Translations under genes and position numbers: made by a program | The notes under the pieces: model-generated | What the model saw: the letters and a program-made list of their open reading frames with translations, nothing else | The model's database searches: none | What the model was told of the DNA's origin: nothing | Part shown: in pieces, positions 16,867 to 25,707 of the stretch | Layout of the letters: each line of letters starts with the position of its first letter | Numbering within the stretch: position 1 is the stretch's first letter | DNA from: JAVBLK01 sp031553565 | GTDB taxonomy: Bacteria > Bacillota > Clostridia > Christensenellales > DUVY01 | NCBI GenBank assembly: GCA_031553565.1 | Contig: JAVBLK010000037.1 | Location: 6,634 to 70,633, forward strand | Direction of reading: 5' to 3' | DNA: 64,000 bases

Positions 16867-17026
16867 TAAACACTGAATAATTCGGAATAATTTACAGCGG
16901 CGTCTTTTTTGCCTGAAAACGTCTTCTTTTTTTGCCAATAGTTCTACTATTTGCTGCAAAAACAAGCCGTTTTCATACTGAAAAATACTTGCTCTAAATT
17001 AACCTCATTTATTCAGCGTTTACTTA
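16863..17026 (-). repeat. Family-1 inverted-repeat element, copy C
   Basis: A full-length copy in reverse orientation. Ends are TAGGTAAACACTGAATAA and TTATTCAGCGTTTACTTA, with the core ATAGTTCTACTATTTGCTGC and AAAATACTTGCTCTAAATT. It lies between the M14 peptidase start and the terminators of the CPBP gene. Confidence 0.85.
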
Positions 17027-17032
17027 GGATAT

Positions 17033-17062
17033 AAAAAAAAGTGTACGGTAATCCGCACACTT
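17033..17062 (-). terminator. Terminator downstream of CPBP gene 1 (distal)
   Basis: Minus-strand stem AAGTGTGCGG-ATTA-CCGTACACTT, 10 bp with one G-T pair, followed by six or more T. Confidence 0.85.
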
Positions 17063-17070
17063 AATATATG

Positions 17071-17098
17071 AAAAAAGACCTATAAAGGTGTCTTCTTT
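17071..17098 (-). terminator. Terminator downstream of CPBP gene 1 (proximal)
   Basis: Minus-strand AAGACACC-TTTATA-GGTCTT, a stem with a two-base bulge, then TTTTTT. Together with the hairpin at 17033 it makes a double terminator. Confidence 0.65.
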
Positions 17099-17119
17099 TA
17101 TGGATTTATAGGAATACGG

Positions 17120-18520
17120 CTAGAAACCTGAGATAAGCGACACTATCGTTATCAGTGATGCAAGTACAATGGTCGCGATAAAGAATATCCTGTCGCGCGC
17201 TTTCGGCTTGAATACAGGCGTTCCGTCGGGCTCAACAGCCGGATTTGCGGCCTGTGCTGCCGGCGGGGCGGCAGTATACACCGGCGCGGGCTGATACGGG
17301 TTGTATACCTGCGGCGCGGCGTTATAGTACGGGTTGGCTTGAAAATACGGGGCCTGACCCGGCTGGGACTGTCCGTATGCGCCCCCGAAAGGGTTATATG
17401 GGTTGACGGGCTGCTGACCTGTATAATAAGGATTCGGGCTTTGAGCCGGCTGCTGCGGCAAGCTTTGCTGGTTTTCCGGCGTTATCGAGCCAAGCGCGCT
17501 ATTTTGCTGCTGAGCCGCGGGACGGAAACCGCCCTGCAAAGGCTGCTGCGGCATCCCGTAACCGTAATACGGCGCGTAAGGCGTTGCCGGATAATAATAG
17601 GCGGCGGGCTTAACCGCTTTTGGCGGGCAATCCCCTGCCTTCCTGGCGCGGCTGACGAATAGGAACATAAACCCAATAAACGCGCCCGCTGCGAGTGCTA
17701 AAAGAAAGAAGAGCAGAACAGGGTTTTCAGTCGCCAGTGCCGCGTACTGCGGCGCGCCGAACAAATCGTTCGCGTCCGAAAACTGCATCCACACGTTTAT
17801 TAAATTATTGGTAAAGTGCATGAAAATCGCGGGCCATATCGATTTCGATTTCAGCACAAGGATCGCCATCATGACGCCCATAAACGCGGTAAAGAACGTC
17901 TGTCCTATATACATATGGAACAACCCGAAAAAAAGTCCGGACAGCATCGCGGCATTAAGGTCGGTCGCGCCGCCCGCCTTGGTGGCGCGCAGTACAAGCC
18001 CGCGGTGCGTTATTTCCTCGCATATCCCCGGCAGCACAGCCGAAAAGAGAATCGATACAAACAGCATCCACACGGGAAAGGCTTCCGTCGCGCCGCCGCC
18101 GCCCGCGCCGCCCCAGCCCAAAAGCGTCAGGATCGTCGTGAAAATTATGTTTATAAGGATATTGCAGAAATATCCGAAAAACCCCAGTGCAAAGCCGAGG
18201 AAAATATAGGGCTTCGGCTTTTTGAATTGTAGGTACTCAAACGTGCCTTTTATGCCCTTCTTGAAAAAATGCGCGATTAAAATGAACGGGCATGCAGCGA
18301 GTATTATTATCTGCGCGATAAACGTAAAGATATAATCGATCCCGATCCCGGCATCTTCCGCCCAGTTGAATGCGCCCAGGTAGATCACCAGACGCAGTAC
18401 CACCAGCGCAAGTATGATTATAAAGTAGGTAATAAAGCTGGCGTTAAAAACATATTTTTTGCTTCTTGCACCCGGCAATCCGCCCGCCGGCATCACGCCG
18501 TTTTCATTCAATTCTGACAC
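17120..18520 (-). CDS. CPBP-family intramembrane protease with Pro/Gln/Tyr-rich tail
   Basis: A 466-aa membrane protein. Residues about 25-290 carry seven or eight hydrophobic helices and the CPBP (CAAX protease/bacteriocin-processing) motifs: EEITHRG (motif 1, EExxxR), FGLFHMYIG (motif 2 His) and FMHFTNN (motif 3 His). Residues about 320-430 are low complexity, rich in Pro, Gln, Tyr and Asn with repeated NPY-like units, and a final hydrophobic helix ends the chain. The start is GTG at 18520 with GGAAGG upstream. A second family member lies 82 nt upstream on the same strand. The substrate is unknown. Confidence 0.85.
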   Translation of the reverse strand: MSELNENGVMPAGGLPGARSKKYVFNASFITYFIIILALVVLRLVIYLGAFNWAEDAGIGIDYIFTFIAQIIILAACPFILIAHFFKKGIKGTFEYLQFKKPKPYIFLGFALGFFGYFCNILINIIFTTILTLLGWGGAGGGGATEAFPVWMLFVSILFSAVLPGICEEITHRGLVLRATKAGGATDLNAAMLSGLFFGLFHMYIGQTFFTAFMGVMMAILVLKSKSIWPAIFMHFTNNLINVWMQFSDANDLFGAPQYAALATENPVLLFFLLALAAGAFIGFMFLFVSRARKAGDCPPKAVKPAAYYYPATPYAPYYGYGMPQQPLQGGFRPAAQQQNSALGSITPENQQSLPQQPAQSPNPYYTGQQPVNPYNPFGGAYGQSQPGQAPYFQANPYYNAAPQVYNPYQPAPVYTAAPPAAQAANPAVEPDGTPVFKPKARDRIFFIATIVLASLITIVSLISGF

Positions 18521-18556
18521 GCGTTACCTTCCTTTTTTTGTTTGTCAAATGATCCT

Positions 18557-18577
18557 CCTCGCAGCAAGACTGCGAGG
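18557..18577. other. Intercistronic hairpin between the CPBP genes
   Basis: A perfect 8-bp stem CCTCGCAG-CAAGA-CTGCGAGG without a T-run. It may be an RNA-processing or stability element; it does not look like a terminator. Confidence 0.5.
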
Positions 18578-18602
18578 TATCTATAAGAAAAATGTCCGTA
18601 GA

Positions 18603-19598
18603 TTAATGCACATCCGGGATCAGCGCCATCAGCCACATAACCGCCGCCAACGCGAATCCCGCAAGTAAAAACGCCAATGCGTTGTGTTCATCAGTCAGCT
18701 TCCGCTTTATAATGTTCCCGTCAATGTCCCTGATCTCTGTACCGCCCTCAGGCTTCTTTATAAATCTCAGTATAAAATACATTATACCGCAAACGGCGGC
18801 CAATGTCACCAATGCTGCGCCCACAATTTCCCAGGCCGTCATTTTTTCGACCAGGCCGGAAAAGCCCGAAACCTCCAAAATTATTGCCAGAGCGTTATTT
18901 ATAAAATGGATAAGCATCGGCGCCAAAATACTGCCCGTCTCCCATGCGATAAGCGCCATAATGATACCCAGCAGGAATTGATGTACCGTCTGCGACGGGT
19001 TCATATGCATAAGGGTAAATGCCGCCGCGCTGATCAGCACCGCCTTCCATTTCCCCAGCGGGCTCAGCCCCCTTAAGACCATGCCGCGGAAAATAAGCTC
19101 CTCGACGACCGCGGGGATAAGCCCCATTGTTATTATGCCCAAAACCGCCTTGCCCGCAGTATCGAAGGCGGGAAGCTCCAGGCCTTTATATCCGAAAACA
19201 TCGGTAAACAGCAGGTCGAACGCATGCGAGGTGAACATCAGCCCAAACAGCGCGATCACCCCCGCCGCCGCCGTAAGCGCCCAGTTCTTAAGCGGCATTT
19301 TTACAATACGCGGCGCGGATATCGGATTGACCCCCGCCTTACGCGTGTAAAGGATATAAAAGCCGAGCATCAGTATCTGTAATATCAGCCCGGATATTAT
19401 CATAAAGGCAAAGCTTTCTCTCTGCAATTCGGTAATACTTGGCCATTTGGCCTCGGCGACCCCGATGTTCCATACGATCGCCAGAATGAATTGCGGTGCG
19501 ATCAAAGCCATCACGCCGCCGAAATATCCCGCGCCGGCGTCACGCATCGAGAATTTATCCCTTAACGGCCTTATGCCCTTTGTAGCGCTGTTTTGCAT
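18603..19598 (-). CDS. CPBP-family intramembrane protease
   Basis: A 331-aa polytopic membrane protein. Motif 1 is EELIFRGMVLRG, motif 2 FTLMHMNPSQ and motif 3 MLIHFINNALA, all with the expected Glu, Arg and His residues. The ATG at 19598 follows GGAGG at 4 nt and overlaps the end of walJ by 28 nt, so the two are translationally linked. Similar to the downstream CPBP gene, but without its low-complexity tail. Confidence 0.86.
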   Translation of the reverse strand: MQNSATKGIRPLRDKFSMRDAGAGYFGGVMALIAPQFILAIVWNIGVAEAKWPSITELQRESFAFMIISGLILQILMLGFYILYTRKAGVNPISAPRIVKMPLKNWALTAAAGVIALFGLMFTSHAFDLLFTDVFGYKGLELPAFDTAGKAVLGIITMGLIPAVVEELIFRGMVLRGLSPLGKWKAVLISAAAFTLMHMNPSQTVHQFLLGIIMALIAWETGSILAPMLIHFINNALAIILEVSGFSGLVEKMTAWEIVGAALVTLAAVCGIMYFILRFIKKPEGGTEIRDIDGNIIKRKLTDEHNALAFLLAGFALAAVMWLMALIPDVH

Positions 19599-20407
19599 AC
19601 CGCCTCCGATGTGTCCGCCGCCGCCGGAGCGGCGCCCGGCTTGTACTGCCCCGCCACGGAAAGGAACACGTCATTGCCGCAAATGATGTTCCGGCTCGTC
19701 AGCGCGCCCGATACCGCGGACAGGGCAAGCTGCGGATAATTGTTCTCCTCCGAAAGATGGGCCAGAATAAACTGCCGTGTAATGCCGCCCAGCGCCAGCT
19801 TTGTCACTGCCGCGCCGCAGGCAGCGTTGGACAGGTGCCCGAAATCGCTGAGGATCCGCCTTTTCAGTACTGCGGGATATTTTTTGGACGCTTTCAGCAT
19901 ATCCACGTCGTGGTTGGCCTCGATCAGCACCGTATCGCTGTCGGCAATGCTTTTAAGCAGGCTGTCGGATACTGTTCCGGCGTCTGTCAGCATGCTGATC
20001 TTTTCCGTCCCGGAAACGAAGCTGTATCCGGTGCAATGCACGTCGTGGCTGACAAAGAACGGCGATACCGTGATATCCTTGAAAAAGAAATCGTTATATT
20101 CATATTCGCATATTTTGCGCGCTGAGATCCTGCTTAGCTTTCTGATAATGTTTTCCGCCGCGCCCCCGTGCATATAGACGGGCGTGCCGTACTTACACGC
20201 AAAAGCCTGGACGCCGCCGATATGGTCGGTATGCTCGTGCGTGACGAACACAGCGTCCACCTTGCCCGGCTCGACGCCCAGCCGCCTTAACGCGCCCTCG
20301 ACATAAAAAAGCGGGACGCCTATATCGACCAGCACGGTCGCTTGTCCGCTTCTTATTAAAATACAGTTGCCGCGGCTGCCGCTGGCGATCGGCGTGATGC
20401 TTAACAT
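19571..20407 (-). CDS. walJ: WalJ/YycJ-type metallo-beta-lactamase fold hydrolase
   Basis: A 278-aa member of the YycJ/WalJ family of MBL-fold proteins, linked in Bacilli to the WalRK cell-wall pathway. The N-terminal signature SITPIASGSRGNC and the metal motif HEHTDH (57-62) followed by IGG are diagnostic. In Bacilli it follows walRK; here no walRK lies beside it. The ATG at 20407 has no Shine-Dalgarno but a -10 box 8 nt away, so it is probably leaderless. Its 3' end overlaps the CPBP gene. Confidence 0.88.
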   Translation of the reverse strand: MLSITPIASGSRGNCILIRSGQATVLVDIGVPLFYVEGALRRLGVEPGKVDAVFVTHEHTDHIGGVQAFACKYGTPVYMHGGAAENIIRKLSRISARKICEYEYNDFFFKDITVSPFFVSHDVHCTGYSFVSGTEKISMLTDAGTVSDSLLKSIADSDTVLIEANHDVDMLKASKKYPAVLKRRILSDFGHLSNAACGAAVTKLALGGITRQFILAHLSEENNYPQLALSAVSGALTSRNIICGNDVFLSVAGQYKPGAAPAAADTSEAVCKTALQRA

Positions 20408-20415
20408 ATTAAGTC

Positions 20416-20445
20416 ATTATACAATGAAAGCCGCGCCCAAGGCAA
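20416..20445 (-). promoter_or_regulatory. Promoter for a leaderless walJ mRNA
   Basis: Minus strand TTGCCT (20445-20440), 18-nt spacer, TATAAT (20421-20416). The predicted leader before the ATG at 20407 is about 2 nt. Confidence 0.62.
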
Positions 20446-20501
20446 ATTAATCGTTCCCGAAAAACATAATCCGGCGGACAGAATGAAGTTGCGCGGATCT
20501 G

Positions 20502-20510
20502 TGTTATAAT
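20502..20510 (+). promoter_or_regulatory. Extended -10 promoter for a leaderless fumarase mRNA
   Basis: TGT-TATAAT (20502-20510) is an extended -10. The ATG at 20517 begins exactly 6 nt after it, so transcription should start on the initiation codon. No good -35 is seen. Confidence 0.7.
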
Positions 20511-20516
20511 ACATAT

Positions 20517-21356
20517 ATGAAAACCGTAGACGCCGCGATAATAAAAGAAAAAGTAAAAGCGATGATCGCCGACTGTGTTTGCAGCCCGGAGGAGAACGTT
20601 TGCCGGCTCTTAGCCCTGGCGGAGAAAAACGAGAGTAACCCGAACGCGAGGTACGCGCTGGAAATAATCAACCGGAATAACGCGCTGGCAAAAAAGGAAC
20701 GCTGTCCCGCCTGCCAGGATACCGGCCTTGCGGTATTTTTTGTGGAAATCGGCAGCGAAATACAGGTCACCGGAGAGTCAGTCGAGGACGCCTTGAATTC
20801 TGCCGTCAGGGAGGCGTACTCCGGGAATTATTGCCGCATGTCCGTTTTAAGCCCTTTAAACCGCATTAATTCGGGCGACAATACTCCGGCAGTCATTCAC
20901 TATACTGTAACGGAAGGCGCGCGGCTTAAGGTCTCATACCTCTCAAAGGGCGCCGGCGCCGAGAATATGAGCGCGCTGAAAATGCTGACCCCTGCGGACG
21001 GCAAAGAGGGCGCAACAGCCTTTATCCTGGATACGGTCAGGCGCGCGGGCGCGAACCCGTGCCCGCCGGTAATCTTAGGAATAGGCATAGGCGGCACAAT
21101 GGAGAAAGCCGCCTTATTAAGCAAGCGCGCGCTGACCAGGAAAACGGGCGAACCGTCAAAAGATCCTGAAATCGCAGATTACGAAAAAGAACTGCTGGAC
21201 AAGGTCAACGGCCTGAAAATAGGCGCGCAGGGCTTCGGCGGCGACACGACTTGTTTGGCGGTGCATATCGAGACCTTCCCCACGCATATCGGGATGCTGC
21301 CGGTCTCGGTAAATATCCAATGCCACAGCGCGCGGCACGGCGAGGTCGTTTTCTGA
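20517..21356 (+). CDS. Class I fumarate hydratase (or tartrate dehydratase), alpha subunit
   Basis: A 279-aa alpha subunit of the two-subunit 4Fe-4S hydro-lyases that interconvert fumarate and malate (fumarase) or dehydrate L-tartrate. Signatures are CPACQDTGLAVFF, RINSGDNTPAVI, NPCPPVILGIGIGGT and QCHSARHGEVVF, with the expected cluster cysteines. The beta subunit follows 40 nt later. Fumarase is the likelier role because no tartrate genes are near, but the substrate cannot be set from sequence alone. Confidence 0.9.
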   Translation: MKTVDAAIIKEKVKAMIADCVCSPEENVCRLLALAEKNESNPNARYALEIINRNNALAKKERCPACQDTGLAVFFVEIGSEIQVTGESVEDALNSAVREAYSGNYCRMSVLSPLNRINSGDNTPAVIHYTVTEGARLKVSYLSKGAGAENMSALKMLTPADGKEGATAFILDTVRRAGANPCPPVILGIGIGGTMEKAALLSKRALTRKTGEPSKDPEIADYEKELLDKVNGLKIGAQGFGGDTTCLAVHIETFPTHIGMLPVSVNIQCHSARHGEVVF

Positions 21357-21396
21357 GCAGCCGGCATTATGTCTGTTATTTTCATGAAAATCTAAT

Positions 21397-21930
21397 ATGT
21401 TGAATAAAGAAATAAAACTGAATCTGCCCCTTTTAAAAAAGGATATCGAGGCGCTTATTGCCGGCGACAGAGTATTGCTTTCAGGCGTTATCTATACCGC
21501 AAGGGATAAAGCGCATAAGCTGATATCCACGCTTATCAATGACGGGAAGCCTCTTCCTTTCCGTTTGAATGACGCGGCTGTTTATTATTGCGGCGCGGCT
21601 GCGGCAAGGCCCGGCGAGGCCATAGGCAGCTGCGGCCCTACGTCCTCGGCGCGGATGGACCCGTTTACCCCGCTGTTTATCGAAAACGGACTGCGCGTCA
21701 TGATCGGTAAAGGAAACCGCGCGCCGCAAGTCATAGAAAAAATGAAGGAGTACGGCGCGGTATATTTTGCTGCGATAGGCGGCGCAGCGGCTTACTATAA
21801 GCAGTTTGTAAAGAGCGCGGAAATAATCGCGTACCCGGAACTCTTGTCCGAGGCCGTATATAAGCTTACCGTAAAGGACTTCCCTGTAATAACCGCGATA
21901 GACAGCCGCGGCGGCTCGATATTCGCGTAA
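21397..21930 (+). CDS. Class I fumarate hydratase (or tartrate dehydratase), beta subunit
   Basis: A 177-aa partner of the alpha subunit. The signature GPTSSARMDPFTPLFIENG and the motif GKGNRAP are typical, as is the ending FPVITAIDSRGGSIFA. The ATG at 21397 agrees with family N-termini (LLKKDIEALIAGDRVLLSG). No Shine-Dalgarno is visible before it, which is odd for an internal gene. Confidence 0.9.
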   Translation: MLNKEIKLNLPLLKKDIEALIAGDRVLLSGVIYTARDKAHKLISTLINDGKPLPFRLNDAAVYYCGAAAARPGEAIGSCGPTSSARMDPFTPLFIENGLRVMIGKGNRAPQVIEKMKEYGAVYFAAIGGAAAYYKQFVKSAEIIAYPELLSEAVYKLTVKDFPVITAIDSRGGSIFA

Positions 21931-21950
21931 AAGCTATTATGGAAACGCGA

Positions 21951-22877
21951 TCAGTCAAACAGTCCCGTTGACATATACCTTTCGCCGCTGTCGGGGAATA
22001 TCACAACGATTCGCTTGATGCGGTTGTGCGGCCTTGACGCGATCTTGGTCGCGGCAAACAGCGCCGCGCCGCCGGATACGCCGATCAGTATGCCCTCGGT
22101 TTTAGCCAGCACGCGCGCGGCAGCCATTGCCTCGTGCGTGGTTACGGTCACGATCTCGTCGATAACCTTAAGGTTCAGTATTTTCGGGACAAAGCCCGCG
22201 CCGATCCCCTGTATGCCGTGCGCCCCCGGCTCGCCGCCCGAAAGCACCGGCGATTCGGCGGGCTCGACGCCGATTATTTTTATCTTCGGGTTTTTTGCCT
22301 TTAACGCTTCGCCCACGCCCGTTATTGTGCCGCCCGTGCCGACGCCGATAACCACGATATCGAGTTCGCCGCCGGTCGCCGCCCAGATTTCTCTTGCCGT
22401 CGTCTTTTTATGAGCGTTTGAATTTGCCTTATTATTGAACTGATTGGGCATAAACGCGCCGGGGTTTTGCAATAAGAGCTCGTGCGCTCTTTCGATCGCG
22501 CCCTGCATACCGCGCTTTCCGTCGGTCAGCACTATCTCGGCGCCCAGCGCAGAAAGCAGCTGTTGCCGCTCGACACTCATAGTGTCCGGCATTGTCAGTA
22601 TCAGCCGGTAGCCCTTTACCGCCGCAACCGCCGCAAGCCCGATCCCGGTGTTGCCGCTGGTCGGCTCGATAATGATGCCGCCGTCTTTCAGCTTCTTGGA
22701 CTTTTCAGCGGTCTCTATCATTGATAACGCCACCCTGTCCTTAACGCTGTACGGGTTAAAGCTCTCCAGCTTGGCCACGATCTCGGCTCTTACTGCCGTC
22801 TCGTTGCAGTATTTGTTCAGCCTGACAAGAGGCGTGTTTCCTATAAGCTGCGTTATATTGTCGGCAATTTTGATCAT
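21951..22877 (-). CDS. cysK: Cysteine synthase (O-acetylserine sulfhydrylase)
   Basis: A 308-aa PLP enzyme making cysteine from O-acetylserine and sulfide. The N-terminus NITQLIGNTPLVRLN and SFNPYSVKDRVALSMI include the PLP lysine (family consensus NPxxSxKDR). EPTSGNTGIGLA is the substrate loop and GTGGTITGVGEALK binds the PLP phosphate. The start is ATG 22877, 10 nt below a TATAAT and without a Shine-Dalgarno; the longer frame to 22916 crosses that promoter. No cysE is adjacent. Confidence 0.94.
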   Translation of the reverse strand: MIKIADNITQLIGNTPLVRLNKYCNETAVRAEIVAKLESFNPYSVKDRVALSMIETAEKSKKLKDGGIIIEPTSGNTGIGLAAVAAVKGYRLILTMPDTMSVERQQLLSALGAEIVLTDGKRGMQGAIERAHELLLQNPGAFMPNQFNNKANSNAHKKTTAREIWAATGGELDIVVIGVGTGGTITGVGEALKAKNPKIKIIGVEPAESPVLSGGEPGAHGIQGIGAGFVPKILNLKVIDEIVTVTTHEAMAAARVLAKTEGILIGVSGGAALFAATKIASRPHNRIKRIVVIFPDSGERYMSTGLFD

Positions 22878-22887
22878 AATACCAATA

Positions 22888-22916
22888 ATTATAGCGTAAA
22901 ACGCATTGTTTTGCAA
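22888..22916 (-). promoter_or_regulatory. cysK promoter, predicted near-leaderless mRNA
   Basis: Minus strand TTGCAA (22916-22911), 17-nt spacer, TATAAT (22893-22888). The predicted leader is about 4 nt. Confidence 0.78.
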
Positions 22917-23116
22917 CCAAGCGGCCCCGCGCTAAAAAAGCGGCACTTCCTTATCGGGAATTACACTAAATCGCAATATGCCGCGCCCGGTTTTTCGCAA
23001 GGCTCGGTATAAATCATATTGTAAACAAAGAACTTCCCAACCTTATTTTCTTTTCCCCTCGCCGGTTTCTTTAGACGGACTCATGACGGGCTCCTCAAAG
23101 AAAAAGGCGATAGTCT

Positions 23117-24121
23117 CTAATATCCGTTCGGATTGTTTTTTTGCCAGTTCCAATGATCCGCGCACATCTTGCCTATCCCGTATTCCGCCTTCCAGCCCAG
23201 TTCCTTTTTAGCTTTTTCCGCCGAAGCATAGCACGCTGCGATATCGCCCGGCCGCCTTGCTGAAACAACGTACGGGATTTTGATACCGTTTGCGGTTTCA
23301 AACGCTTTTACAATTTCAAGTACGCTCACGCCGTTGCCCGTGCCCAGGTTGTAAATCTTAAGGCCGCTCCTGCCGATCTTATCAAGCGCGGCTATATGCC
23401 CTTTGGCAAGGTCTACAACGTGGATATAATCCCTTATCCCCGTGCCGTCCCGCGTGGGATAATCGTCGCCGAACACTGTCAGCTGCTTTAACCGGCCCGC
23501 CGCGACCTGCGCGATATATGGCATCAGGTTATTGGGTATACCCTTCGGATCCTCGCCGATAAGCCCGCTCTCGTGTGCGCCGATCGGATTGAAGTACCGC
23601 AGGATAGTTATATCAAAGCTCTTGTCGGCATTGTGCAGGTCGGTAAGAATATTCTCTATCATCAGCTTGGTCGAGCCGTACGGGTTCGACGTCGACAGCG
23701 GGCAATCCTCGGTAAGCGGCAAGGTTTCGGCCTTGCCGTAAACGGTGGCGGACGACGAGAAAACAAATTTCCTTATGCCGCGCGCTTGCATCTCGGCAAG
23801 TATGTTCAACGTGCAGGTAAGATTGTTCTCGTAATAGCGGAGCGGCTGCATCACACTTTCACCGACGGCTTTAAGCCCGGCAAAATGTATGCAGGCGTCG
23901 ATTTTATACTTATCGAACAGCGCCGAAACTACCGCCTTATCGCACAGGTCGCCGTAAAAAAACTCCAGCGGCTTGCCCGTTATTTTCATAACGCGCGTTA
24001 AGCTCTCTTCCTTGCTGTTTAAAAGGTTGTCTGCGGCAATTACGTTATAGCCCGCATTCAACAGCTCCACACACGTATGCGACCCGATATACCCCGCGCC
24101 GCCCGTTACAAGTACGTTCAT
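23117..24121 (-). CDS. galE: UDP-glucose 4-epimerase
   Basis: A 334-aa short-chain dehydrogenase-type epimerase making UDP-galactose for surface glycans. NAD-binding VTGGAGYIGSHTCVELL at the N-terminus, active-site SSSATVYG and YGSTKLMIE (YxxxK), and RYFNPIGAHESG are diagnostic. The ATG at 24121 follows AGGAG. It heads the part of the polysaccharide region nearest cysK. Confidence 0.94.
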   Translation of the reverse strand: MNVLVTGGAGYIGSHTCVELLNAGYNVIAADNLLNSKEESLTRVMKITGKPLEFFYGDLCDKAVVSALFDKYKIDACIHFAGLKAVGESVMQPLRYYENNLTCTLNILAEMQARGIRKFVFSSSATVYGKAETLPLTEDCPLSTSNPYGSTKLMIENILTDLHNADKSFDITILRYFNPIGAHESGLIGEDPKGIPNNLMPYIAQVAAGRLKQLTVFGDDYPTRDGTGIRDYIHVVDLAKGHIAALDKIGRSGLKIYNLGTGNGVSVLEIVKAFETANGIKIPYVVSARRPGDIAACYASAEKAKKELGWKAEYGIGKMCADHWNWQKNNPNGY

Positions 24122-24252
24122 AATAGTTATCTCCTATTTAGATTCTCACTGTCATCACCGGATCGATGGTTCTGCCGGTGTTTTTCGTTATTATATATAA
24201 GCGTATGCCGCCGGAACAAAATATGTCCGGGCAACCGTTCGGTCCGGATACG

Positions 24253-25668
24253 TCAAAACAGAAAGCGTTCCTTTTTGTACGCAGCCCTTTTCTGCGCCTC
24301 GACCTCCGGCCTTATATCCTTTTCGAGCGCGATGAATATTATGCCTGCGATCATTATGCAATACGGCAGCGTGGCGGTGTTGTCGATAAACCCGTACAAA
24401 TCGTGCGAAAGCAGCGACACCAGGAAAAAAATATGATACGGCTTGAAATCGGCGTAAAAGGTAAGGTATCTTTTCCCGAACAGCCAAATGGCCGCAAGCG
24501 TTAAAAATATGCCGCCGCTGGCAATGTATTGAAATATTGTGCTGTGCACGGTAAAAAATATCGCGAAAGGCTCCTCCCCTGCGGTGTCAAAGAGCCAGCC
24601 TACGCCGAAAACGGGATATTCCAAGAAAGCATTTATCGCTTTTATATATATCGGGAAACGGTCGGAATCGTCAAAACCATTCTTGAACAATGTGACGACC
24701 TCGCCGATATCCTCCCAGAACGCAAGCAGCAGCACTGCAAAACCGACCAGACAGGTCAACAGCGTGACGCCTGCGCGCAGCCTTCTGCCTTTTTGCGTTT
24801 GTAAAAACATACTGACGATCGAAACCGGCAATAGCAGAACCATGAACAGTACGCCGCCGCGGGATTTTGTAAACAATACGCCCAATATAAAATAAACGGC
24901 GGCAACGATGTAAAGAACGTTAAATCTGGATTTTGACGCCATATAAAAGGCGACCGGCACGCACATTGACAGAGCCGCCGCCGCGGTATTGCTCATACCC
25001 CAGCCGATTTCAGTCGTTCCCTTTGTCTTCAGCCCCAGGGCAAAGCCGCCCGCGCGTATATATGCGATCAATATCTGCGTTGCGATTACCAGCCCCGCCA
25101 TAAAAAGGCATTTTGCGATATAACGGAATTCCAGTTTGTCTATTCCGTTATATAAAACCAGCACGATGAACAGATATAAAAACACAAAGCACGCGATCAT
25201 CATAAAGTTTACGCTTTTGAAATAATACGGGCTGAAAAGGCCGCTTACAAGCAGCGCCGCACAAAAGACGACCGAGGGCAGAAGAAACCTGCTCTTTTTA
25301 AATTTTATTTTGTTTTTGATGAAGAAATAAAAGAAACCGCTTATCGGCAGCAGGCCTATTATCCCGAAATACCAGTAAAGCGACTTGTCGTTAAACTGGA
25401 AATTCGCCGGCAGCATAAACGCGATCATGATAAGAATCGGCACCAGCGCCTTCATCGTCTTTTGCGTATAAAGAACGTATGCCATAATAAAGAAGATTAT
25501 TATCAGCTCCGGCACCAGATTGTTTGTGACCCAGGATAAAAAAACGAGCGCGCCGATAAGCAGGATATAAAAATCAGTCTCTATAAATCTACTTAATACA
25601 GAATTTGCGCTTTTAAAAAACGCCGTGATCCGCTGCCGCCAGTTGTGTTTTGTGCTTTCCGTACCCAA
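24253..25668 (-). CDS. O-antigen ligase/polymerase-like membrane protein
   Basis: A 471-aa polytopic protein with about 11-12 hydrophobic helices and a larger loop near residues 325-375 (FPIYIKAINAFLEYPVFGVG), the layout of the WaaL/Wzy (Wzy_C) superfamily that joins or polymerises undecaprenyl-linked glycans. The start is TTG at 25668 with GGCGG about 8 nt upstream; this choice is uncertain. Neighbours uppP, a CapD-type enzyme and a Wzz-like protein support a role in cell-surface polysaccharide assembly. Confidence 0.78.
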   Translation of the reverse strand: MGTESTKHNWRQRITAFFKSANSVLSRFIETDFYILLIGALVFLSWVTNNLVPELIIIFFIMAYVLYTQKTMKALVPILIMIAFMLPANFQFNDKSLYWYFGIIGLLPISGFFYFFIKNKIKFKKSRFLLPSVVFCAALLVSGLFSPYYFKSVNFMMIACFVFLYLFIVLVLYNGIDKLEFRYIAKCLFMAGLVIATQILIAYIRAGGFALGLKTKGTTEIGWGMSNTAAAALSMCVPVAFYMASKSRFNVLYIVAAVYFILGVLFTKSRGGVLFMVLLLPVSIVSMFLQTQKGRRLRAGVTLLTCLVGFAVLLLAFWEDIGEVVTLFKNGFDDSDRFPIYIKAINAFLEYPVFGVGWLFDTAGEEPFAIFFTVHSTIFQYIASGGIFLTLAAIWLFGKRYLTFYADFKPYHIFFLVSLLSHDLYGFIDNTATLPYCIMIAGIIFIALEKDIRPEVEAQKRAAYKKERFLF

Positions 25669-25707
25669 GGTTATACCGCCAAACTTTAAAAATATGATGG
25701 TTTTTTA

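Noticed and set aside
23046..23087. 13-codon minus-strand frame with GAGGAG upstream, after galE
   Set aside because: Starts ATGAGTCCG and ends TAA. It is too short to support from sequence alone; it could be chance.
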